Shown here in pieces: positions 32,343 through 38,356 of a stretch of 38,356 bases of DNA. The position numbers were made by a program, and so were the translations under genes. The DNA comes from Phycicoccus sp. CSK15P-2. GTDB taxonomy: Bacteria > Actinomycetota > Actinomycetes > Actinomycetales > Dermatophilaceae. Location: positions 1 to 38,356 of the forward strand of contig NZ_JAFDVE010000005.1 in the NCBI RefSeq assembly GCF_016888005.1, read 5' to 3'. The notes beneath the pieces were generated by a model. That model had not been told where the DNA came from, did no database searches, and saw only the letters and a list, made by a program, of their open reading frames with translations. Position 1 is the stretch's first letter, and every line of letters begins with the position of its first letter.

Positions 32343-32931
32343 AGATGGCGGGCTCGGCGAAGAGGGCGTCGTAGGGGTCCTCGTCCGGGCGCTCGGGGAA
32401 GCGCACCCGGGCCGGGATGCCGGTGGCGACGGCTCCCGCCGGGACGGTCTTGACGACGACCGAGTTCGCGCCGATCTGCACGTCGTCGCCGATCTCGACG
32501 TCGCCCAGGACCCGCGCACCGGTGCCCACCGTGACGCGGTCGCCGAGCGTCGGGTGGCGCTTGACGCCCCGCTGCAGCGAGCGTCCGCCGAGGGTCACCC
32601 CGTGGTAGAGCATGACGTCGTCCCCGACGACCGCGGTGGCACCGATGACGACGCCCATCCCGTGGTCGATGAAGAACCTCCGCCCGATCCGTGCACCGGG
32701 GTGGATCTCCACCCCGGTGACGGCCCGGGTCACGGTGGACATCAGGCGGGCGGCGGGGCGCCACTGCGGCCCCTTCTCCCAGAGCCGGTGCGCCGCCCGA
32801 TAGGCCCAGATCGCGTGCAGCCCAGGGCTGTTGAACGCGACGTCGGCCCGCGTCTGCGCCGCGGGGTCGCGGCGCATCGCGGCATCGAGGTCCTCGCGGA
32901 CGGTCTCCCGCGCCTGCCGGATGATGGACAT
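32335..32931 (-). CDS. cysE: Serine O-acetyltransferase
   Basis: A 198-aa enzyme that makes O-acetylserine from serine and acetyl-CoA, the first step of cysteine synthesis. The N-terminal helical part is short, as in many Gram-positive forms. The left-handed beta helix with hexapeptide repeats runs from about residue 70 (GVEIHPGARIGRRFFIDHG, VVIGATAVVGDDVMLYHGVTLGG). The active-site histidines in IDHG and YHGV are present. It begins two bases after the cysK stop, so the two are one operon. Its last 8 bp overlap the CHAT gene on the other strand. Confidence 0.92.
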   Translation of the reverse strand: MSIIRQARETVREDLDAAMRRDPAAQTRADVAFNSPGLHAIWAYRAAHRLWEKGPQWRPAARLMSTVTRAVTGVEIHPGARIGRRFFIDHGMGVVIGATAVVGDDVMLYHGVTLGGRSLQRGVKRHPTLGDRVTVGTGARVLGDVEIGDDVQIGANSVVVKTVPAGAVATGIPARVRFPERPDEDPYDALFAEPAIFI

Positions 32932-32933
32932 GG

Positions 32934-33863
32934 TCAGTCGACGAGCCCCTCGAAGAGGATGGTCGAGAGGTAGCGCTCGCCGAAGCTCGGGATGATGACG
33001 ACGATCGTCTTGCCGGCGTTCTCCGGGCGCGACGCGACCTCGTTGGCGGCCGCGAGCGCCGAGCCGGACGAGATGCCGACGAGCAGGCCCTCCTCGGTGG
33101 CGGCCTTGCGGGCCCACTCGACCGAGGTCTGCGCGTTGACGTCGATGACCTCGTCGTAGACCTCGGTGTTGAGGATCTCGGGGACGAAGTTGGCGCCGAT
33201 GCCCTGGATCTTGTGCGGGCCGGGCTGGCCGCCGTTGAGGATGGGCGACTCCTCGGGCTCGACGGCGACGATCTTCACGTCCGGCTTGCGTGACTTGAGC
33301 ACCTCGCCGACCCCCGTGATCGTCCCGCCGGTGCCGATGCCGGCAACGACGATGTCGACCTCCCCGTCGGTGTCCTTCCAGATCTCCTCGGCGGTGGTCC
33401 TCCGGTGGATCTCGGGGTTCGCGGCGTTGGCGAACTGACGCGCGAGCACGGCGCCCTCCCGCTCGGCGACGATCTCGTCGGCCTTCGCGACGGCGCCCTT
33501 CATCCCGAGCGACGGGTCGGTGAGGATGAGCTCGGCGCCGTAGGCCCGCAGCAGGGCGCGGCGCTCCTTGCTCATCGACTCGGGCATGGCGAGGACGACG
33601 TCGTAGCCGCGCGCGGCACCGACCATGGCGAGGGCGATGCCGGTGTTGCCGGAGGTGGCCTCGACGATCGTGCCGCCGGGCTTGAGGTCGCCCGAGGCCT
33701 CCGCGGCGTCGATGATCGCCACGCCGATGCGGTCCTTGACGGAGCTGGCCGGGTTGTAGAACTCGAGCTTGGCGGCGACCGTGGCATCGCCGCCGATGAT
33801 CCGGTTGAGCCGGACGAGCGGGGTGTTGCCGACGGCCTGGGTCACGTCGTCGAGGATGGGCAT
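32934..33863 (-). CDS. cysK: Cysteine synthase (O-acetylserine sulfhydrylase)
   Basis: A 309-aa PLP enzyme that converts O-acetylserine and sulfide to cysteine. The PLP lysine is K43 in [11 protein letters not shown]. The substrate loop TSGNTGIA is at 70-77. The phosphate-binding loop [10 protein letters not shown] is at 175-184. AAAGG lies eight bases before the ATG. With cysE directly downstream it forms a two-gene cysteine operon and the enzymes can form the CysE-CysK complex. ACGTTAT direct repeats about 90-115 bp upstream are candidate control sites. Confidence 0.95.
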   Translation of the reverse strand: MPILDDVTQAVGNTPLVRLNRIIGGDATVAAKLEFYNPASSVKDRIGVAIIDAAEASGDLKPGGTIVEATSGNTGIALAMVGAARGYDVVLAMPESMSKERRALLRAYGAELILTDPSLGMKGAVAKADEIVAEREGAVLARQFANAANPEIHRRTTAEEIWKDTDGEVDIVVAGIGTGGTITGVGEVLKSRKPDVKIVAVEPEESPILNGGQPGPHKIQGIGANFVPEILNTEVYDEVIDVNAQTSVEWARKAATEEGLLVGISSGSALAAANEVASRPENAGKTIVVIIPSFGERYLSTILFEGLVD

Positions 33864-33949
33864 CGAGTCGCCTTTCGGTCGGGTGCGCCGATCACCCGGC
33901 GAGGGCGGCGGCGCGCTACATCGGTCTGCTGCCCGGGCCAACCCCGAGC

Positions 33950-33978
33950 ACGTTATGGCTATTCCAACAGAACGTTAT
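33950..33978. promoter_or_regulatory. ACGTTAT direct repeats before cysK
   Basis: ACGTTAT occurs at 33950-33956 and 33972-33978, exactly 22 bp apart (two helical turns). It reads as ATAACGT toward cysK. AT-rich sequence between them may contain the promoter. This is the only obvious regulatory structure in the 307-bp gap between cysK and the EtfD-like gene. Confidence 0.45.
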
Positions 33979-34114
33979 CCCTCGGGACAACGGCGTCCAT
34001 CCTCCGGCTGCGCGGGGCGAGCCCGGCCGTGCGTGGCAGGCACCCGGAGCATGGGTCCCGAGGCCGGGCCAGGGGGCAGGCATCGGGGCTCGGGCCTGGC
34101 TCGCAGACAGAGGC

Positions 34115-34151
34115 TTGACAGTCGTCACACACGGGTGAGCGCTTGCTTACC
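34115..34151 (+). promoter_or_regulatory. Promoter and TetR-like palindrome before the EtfD-like gene
   Basis: A consensus -35 TTGACA (34115-34120) is followed by GGTGAGC-GCTT-GCTTACC (34134-34151), an inverted repeat with one mismatch per arm, where the -10 should be. Such spacing suits a TetR-family repressor. Confidence 0.45.
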
Positions 34152-34170
34152 TGCGAGTACGCTGACCGGC

Positions 34171-37100
34171 ATGCCTGCCGTGCCCGCATCCGCTCCGGCC
34201 AGCGACATCCCGTTCTCCGACTTCGGCGGCACCACACCGCTGCAGGTCGTCGCGGTCGTCGTGTCGCTGCTCGTCATGGTCGTCGGCGTCGCGCTGTTCG
34301 CCCGGCAGATCGGCCGCTTCGTCGGGCAGTACCGGCTCGGCCAGCCCGACGCCACCCGCACGAACGACCCCGGCGCACGCACCTGGACCCTCACCCGCGA
34401 GTTCCTCGGCCACACCCGGATGAGCCGCCTGCCGGTCGTCGCCGCAGCACACTGGGTCACCGCGCTCGCGTTCATCATCCTGTTCACGACGCTGGTCAAC
34501 GCCTTCCTCCAGCTGTTCCGGCCGGACGCCCGGCTGCCCCTCATCGGGCACTTCCCGCCGTTCGAGTGGGTCGTCGAGCTCTTCTCGTGGGCCGGGCTCG
34601 TCGGGATCGTCGTCCTCATGGCCATCCGCCAGAAGGAGCACCCGCGGCGGGCGCGCGGCGAGGGCGGCCGCTTCTCGCGGTTCTTCGGCTCCACGTTCTG
34701 GCAGGCGTACTACGTCGAGCTCACCATCCTCGGCGTCACCGTCTGCATTCTCCTGCTCCGCGGGCTCGAGGCGGCGATCGCCGAGCGCGCCGAGCCCGGC
34801 ACCTCGCTCGCGCTGCACTTCCCGCTCACCGGCTGGATGGCCGGCTGGTGGGGCGGCGCGTCGCTCGCCACCATCGCCTCCGTCGTCTACATCGTCGCGA
34901 CGGTCAAGATCCTCATCTCGTTCGCCTGGATGATCACCATCTCGCTGCAGCCGACGATGGGCGTCGCCTGGCACCGCTTCCTCGCCTTCCCCAACATCTG
35001 GTTCAAGCGGGAGTCCTCGGGCCGCACGGCGCTCGGCGCCGCCAAGCCGATGACGGTCGGAGGCCGGCCGTTCGACCTCGACGCCATGGAGGAGATGGAA
35101 GAGGGCGACGTCCTCGGCGTCGGTTCGGTCGAGGACTTCACGTGGAAGGGCCTGCTCGACTTCTCGACGTGCACCGAGTGCGGCCGCTGCCAGAGCCAGT
35201 GCCCCGCCTGGAACACCGAGAAGCCGCTGTCGCCGAAGCTCCTCATGATGACGCTGCGCGACCACGCGGACGCCAAGGCTCCCTACCTGCGGGCGCTCGC
35301 GGACGCCGACGGCGACACCGAGAAGGCGATGGCCACGGTGACCTCCGCCGCGCAGGCCACGCCCACGGACGGCATCGAGCCCACCGCTGCCGTCGACGTC
35401 GTCGACTGGCCGTCGATGACACTCGTCGGTGAGACCGGGTACGCCGCCGACTCCCCGCTGACGGCGTACAACCCGCACGGCCCGGACGCCGTCATCGACC
35501 AGGACGTCCTGTGGTCGTGCACGACGTGCGGCGCGTGCGTCGAGCAGTGCCCGGTCGACATCGAGCACGTCGACCACATCATCGACATGCGGCGGTACTC
35601 GACGCTCATCGAGTCGGCCTTCCCGAACGAGCTCGGCGGGCTGTTCAAGAACATGGAGACCAAGGGCAACCCGTGGGGGATGGGTGCCCGGGCACGGCTG
35701 GACTGGGCCAAGGACCTGCCCTTCCCGGTCAAGGTGCTGGGGCAGGACGTCGAGAAGGCGTCCGACGTGGACTGGCTGTTCTGGGTCGGGTGCGCCGGCG
35801 CCTACGAGGACCGTGCGAAGAAGACGACCCGTGCGGTGGCCGAGCTGCTCGACGCCGCCGGGGTCTCGTTCGCGGTGCTCGGCGACGGCGAGACGTGCAC
35901 CGGCGACTCCGCGCGGCGGGCCGGCAACGAGCTGCTCTTCCAGACGCTCGCACAGCAGAACGTCGACACCTTCGGCGAGTTCGGGGTGACCAAGGTCGTC
36001 GTCACGTGCGCACACTGCTTCAACACGATCAAGAACGAGTACCCGCAGCTGGGCGGCTCGTACGAGGTGGTCCACCACACCCAGCTGCTCAACCGGCTCG
36101 TCCGCGAGAAGAGGCTGACGCCGGTGGCCCGGCCGGACGCGACGCCGGCGATGTCGTCGGTGAAGAACGTCGCGTCCACCGCCGCGTCGGTGACGTACCA
36201 CGACCCGTGCTACCTCGGGCGGCACAACGGGGTGTACGCGCCGCCGCGCGAGCTCATCGGGGCCCTGCCGGGGGTTGAGCTGCGCGAGATGCCGCGCTCG
36301 GCCGAGAAGTCGTTCTGCTGCGGCGCCGGCGGTGCGCGCATGTGGATGGAGGAGAAGCTCGGGACGCGGATCAACACGAACCGCACCGACGAGGCCCTGG
36401 CCACCGGCGCGGGTCGCATCGCCATCGGCTGCCCGTTCTGCCGCGTGATGATGTCGGACGGGCTCACGGCGAAGCAGGCCGAGGGTGTCGGCGAGGACGT
36501 CGAGGTCGTCGATGTGGCCCAGATGCTGCTCGCGGCCGTCAGGCGGGGCGAGGACGCACCGGAGGAGGAGGCGGCCGACGCCGCCGTGGCAGGGGGCCGG
36601 GTCGCCGAGGCGGAGGACGAGGGGACCGCGACCGGGGCGGCCGCTGCCGTCGGCGCCGCTGGAGCTGCGGGCTCCACGGAAGCTGCCGGCGCCACGGAAA
36701 CTTCCGAAACCACGGAAGCTGCCGACACCGCGGGAGCTTCCGACACCACGGGAGCTTCCGACACCACGGAAGCTGCCGGCGCCGCGGGCACGGAACACCC
36801 GGATGAGACGACCCGTGAAGCCCGGGCTGCATCTGCCCCCACCGACGAAACCCAGGCTTCATCCGTCGCCCCATCCGATGACGATGCCGACGCCGACCCC
36901 TGGGACGAGCCTGCTGCCCGCACCGAGACCCCCTCGGACCGCGCACAGGAAGCGGCGGATGCTCCCGCACCGGCCACCGATGACGACGCCGACCCCTGGG
37001 ACGAGCCCGCCACCGCAGCACCCGCAGCAGCCAAGCCGGCGACCGAGCAGGCAGAGCCCGAGGAGCAGCCGAAGGCCACGGCAGCAACGCCCGAGACCAC

Positions 37101-38256
37101 TGACGACGCCGACCCCTGGGACGAGCCTGCTGCCCGCACCGAGACCCCCTCGGACCGCGCACAGGAAGCGGCGGATGCTCCCCCGCCGGCCACCGATGAC
37201 GACGACCCATGGGACGAGCCGGCGGCCGCGGCTGCTCCTGCCAAGGAACCGGCATCTGCCGACCCTGCCGATGCGCCGGAGCCGTCCGGGGACGACCCGG
37301 ACCCGTGGGACGAGCCCGCCGCGACGGACGACCCGGTCGCCGGGACCTCCCAGGGTGAGCCCACGCCGGAGAAGGCGACAGCCGATGCAGCGGCGTCCGC
37401 CGACGACGTCGACCCGTGGGACGAGCCCGCCGTGGACGGCGCATCCGACACTGCGAAGGATGACGCAGCGGCCGACACGGCTGACAAGTCGTCGACTCCG
37501 TCAGCCGCTCAGGACGCTGCCACCGACGACGATGTCGACCCGTGGGACGACCCCGCCGCCGGCACCGCGGGAGCCGCCGACTCCGCCATCACGGAAGTCC
37601 CGGATGAAACGACCCATGAAGCCCGGGACGCATCTGCCCCCACCGACGAAACCCAGGCTTCATCAGTCGCCCCATCCGACGACGAGGACGACGTCGACCC
37701 GTGGGACGAGCCCGCCGTGGACGGCTCCACCGCCGAGCAGCCGACTGACCCGGAGTCGGAGCCGTCCGGGGACGCATCCGACACCGACGAATCCGACACC
37801 GCAGACGAGTCGACCGGTGAGTCGGCTGCTCAGCCGGATGACGAGGCCGCGCCGAAGTCATCGACATCCGACGACACGGCAGCCGCCGACGCTCCCTCGA
37901 CAGGCGCTTCGTCCGGGTCGTTCGGCGACGACGCGTCGCTCGTCGACGAGCCGGACCCTTGGGACGAGCCGGCCGACGCCGCTCCCCGGCCGACCACCGA
38001 GCCCCACACAGAGCCTGCCGAGGACGCAGATGCGCCGTTCGGGGCCGCGGCTGGCGCGACCACCGAACACCCGGACGAGACGACCCGTGAAGCCCGGGCC
38101 ACATCTGCCCACACCGACGAAACCCAGGCTTCATCAGTCGCCCCATCCGACGACGAGACCGCGGCGGCGAGCGACGAGAGCACCGCCGAGCGCGCCGAGG
38201 CGGGGTCGTTCGGTGGCGACGCGAGCCTCATCGACGAGCCCGACCCCTGGGACTGA
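34171..38256 (+). CDS. EtfD-like membrane iron-sulfur reductase with long acidic tail
   Basis: A 1361-aa protein. Residues 1-265 carry about five to six membrane helices of the heme-b/NarI-like type. Two ferredoxin-type 4Fe-4S motifs follow (CTECGRCQSQCP near 334-345 and CTTCGACVEQCP near 450-461). A heterodisulfide-reductase-like region has cysteine-rich CCG motifs (VTCAHCFN, DPCYLGRH, FCCGAGG). This core (about 790 residues) matches the actinobacterial EtfD family, which passes electrons from electron-transfer flavoprotein (fatty-acid oxidation) to menaquinone. The remaining ~570 residues are Ala/Asp/Pro/Thr-rich, predicted disordered, with ten DPWD motifs and duplicated segments, far longer than usual. 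ATG 34171 is the first start before the helices. Confidence 0.87.
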   Translation: MPAVPASAPASDIPFSDFGGTTPLQVVAVVVSLLVMVVGVALFARQIGRFVGQYRLGQPDATRTNDPGARTWTLTREFLGHTRMSRLPVVAAAHWVTALAFIILFTTLVNAFLQLFRPDARLPLIGHFPPFEWVVELFSWAGLVGIVVLMAIRQKEHPRRARGEGGRFSRFFGSTFWQAYYVELTILGVTVCILLLRGLEAAIAERAEPGTSLALHFPLTGWMAGWWGGASLATIASVVYIVATVKILISFAWMITISLQPTMGVAWHRFLAFPNIWFKRESSGRTALGAAKPMTVGGRPFDLDAMEEMEEGDVLGVGSVEDFTWKGLLDFSTCTECGRCQSQCPAWNTEKPLSPKLLMMTLRDHADAKAPYLRALADADGDTEKAMATVTSAAQATPTDGIEPTAAVDVVDWPSMTLVGETGYAADSPLTAYNPHGPDAVIDQDVLWSCTTCGACVEQCPVDIEHVDHIIDMRRYSTLIESAFPNELGGLFKNMETKGNPWGMGARARLDWAKDLPFPVKVLGQDVEKASDVDWLFWVGCAGAYEDRAKKTTRAVAELLDAAGVSFAVLGDGETCTGDSARRAGNELLFQTLAQQNVDTFGEFGVTKVVVTCAHCFNTIKNEYPQLGGSYEVVHHTQLLNRLVREKRLTPVARPDATPAMSSVKNVASTAASVTYHDPCYLGRHNGVYAPPRELIGALPGVELREMPRSAEKSFCCGAGGARMWMEEKLGTRINTNRTDEALATGAGRIAIGCPFCRVMMSDGLTAKQAEGVGEDVEVVDVAQMLLAAVRRGEDAPEEEAADAAVAGGRVAEAEDEGTATGAAAAVGAAGAAGSTEAAGATETSETTEAADTAGASDTTGASDTTEAAGAAGTEHPDETTREARAASAPTDETQASSVAPSDDDADADPWDEPAARTETPSDRAQEAADAPAPATDDDADPWDEPATAAPAAAKPATEQAEPEEQPKATAATPETTDDADPWDEPAARTETPSDRAQEAADAPPPATDDDDPWDEPAAAAAPAKEPASADPADAPEPSGDDPDPWDEPAATDDPVAGTSQGEPTPEKATADAAASADDVDPWDEPAVDGASDTAKDDAAADTADKSSTPSAAQDAATDDDVDPWDDPAAGTAGAADSAITEVPDETTHEARDASAPTDETQASSVAPSDDEDDVDPWDEPAVDGSTAEQPTDPESEPSGDASDTDESDTADESTGESAAQPDDEAAPKSSTSDDTAAADAPSTGASSGSFGDDASLVDEPDPWDEPADAAPRPTTEPHTEPAEDADAPFGAAAGATTEHPDETTREARATSAHTDETQASSVAPSDDETAAASDESTAERAEAGSFGGDASLIDEPDPWD
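36673..36790 (+). repeat. 18-bp degenerate tandem repeats in the acidic tail
   Basis: Units related to GGAGCTTCCGACACCACG repeat about six times and encode hexapeptides such as TEAADT, AGASDT and TGASDT. They begin the repetitive tail of the EtfD-like protein. Confidence 0.7.
36793..38154 (+). repeat. Three dispersed 90-bp in-frame palindromic repeats
   Basis: Near-identical 90-bp copies lie at 36793-36882, 37594-37683 and 38065-38154, all in the same frame, encoding PDETTREAR...TDETQASSVAPSDD. Each contains the inverted pair GAAGCCCGGG / CCCAGGCTTC and flanking GGATGA / TCATC. A second repeat of about 98 bp starts at 36889 and 37105. Confidence 0.8.
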
Positions 38257-38273
38257 ACCGCACCACGCAGCAG

Positions 38274-38331
<58 letters not shown>

Positions 38332-38356
38332 GCGCGCCCCCCGGCCCGCCCGCCCG

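Noticed and set aside
34147-36798. 883-aa minus-strand open frame opposite the EtfD-like gene
   Set aside because: It mirrors the codons of a clear iron-sulfur protein, with valine/glycine/aspartate-rich low-complexity composition. It is a shadow frame.

Overview
The window comes from a high-GC actinobacterial chromosome, most likely a Micrococcales relative (perhaps Intrasporangiaceae or a neighbouring family; this is inference). The basis is near-saturated GC at third codon positions, many GTG starts, ATGA/GTGA start-stop overlaps, candidate leaderless promoters, a PhoP/PhoR-like two-component pair, an EtfD-like iron-sulfur reductase and actinobacterial-style LCP, GT39 and GtrA proteins. 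The right edge ends in a 47-base G run that looks like a contig-end artefact.

Layout. (1) Positions 1-5682 hold an IS481-like transposase tail and then a small genomic island in tRNA-Arg(ACG). The intact tRNA is at 5610-5682 (minus). A 44-bp copy of its 3' half lies at 128-171. Between them are two AbiE-like antitoxin/nucleotidyltransferase pairs with different antitoxin architectures, plus one unrecognised 433-aa protein. No integrase remains. (2) Positions 5757-12027 hold a single-pass membrane protein divergent from a PhoP/PhoR-like two-component system, a GNAT acetyltransferase, and a GT39 glycosyltransferase plus GtrA flippase pair. Direct repeats of CACAG with an 11-bp period occur twice before phoP and once directly before the GT39 gene, suggesting one envelope-glycosylation regulon. 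(3) tRNA-Ser(GCU) at 12099 is followed by three strong hairpins and a 16-bp repeat of the tRNA 3' end. (4) Positions 12390-19221 form a hexitol catabolic cluster (binding protein, two permeases, SDR dehydrogenase, AraC regulator, mannitol dehydrogenase) with no ATPase gene. (5) Next come an LCP-family ligase (19404-20861) and a cold-shock protein (21029-21232). (6) Positions 21499-25620 hold an Frc-like sugar importer divergent from its LacI regulator, with two operators in back-to-back promoters. (7) A cupin, a perfect 24-bp hairpin, tRNA-Ser(UGA) and a YtxH-like protein follow.

(8) The most unusual part is 27118-32342: four overlapping genes for a cytoplasmic subtilisin-like protease with GVGYMG repeats, an ECF-type sigma factor, a small helical/beta-sandwich protein and a TPR-CHAT (caspase-like) protease. 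This combines two proteases with a dedicated sigma factor and recalls the CHAT protease-sigma factor logic of type III-E CRISPR loci, but without CRISPR. (9) Positions 32335-33863 encode cysK-cysE. (10) Positions 34171-38256 encode an EtfD-like membrane iron-sulfur reductase carrying an extra ~570-residue acidic, repeat-built tail.
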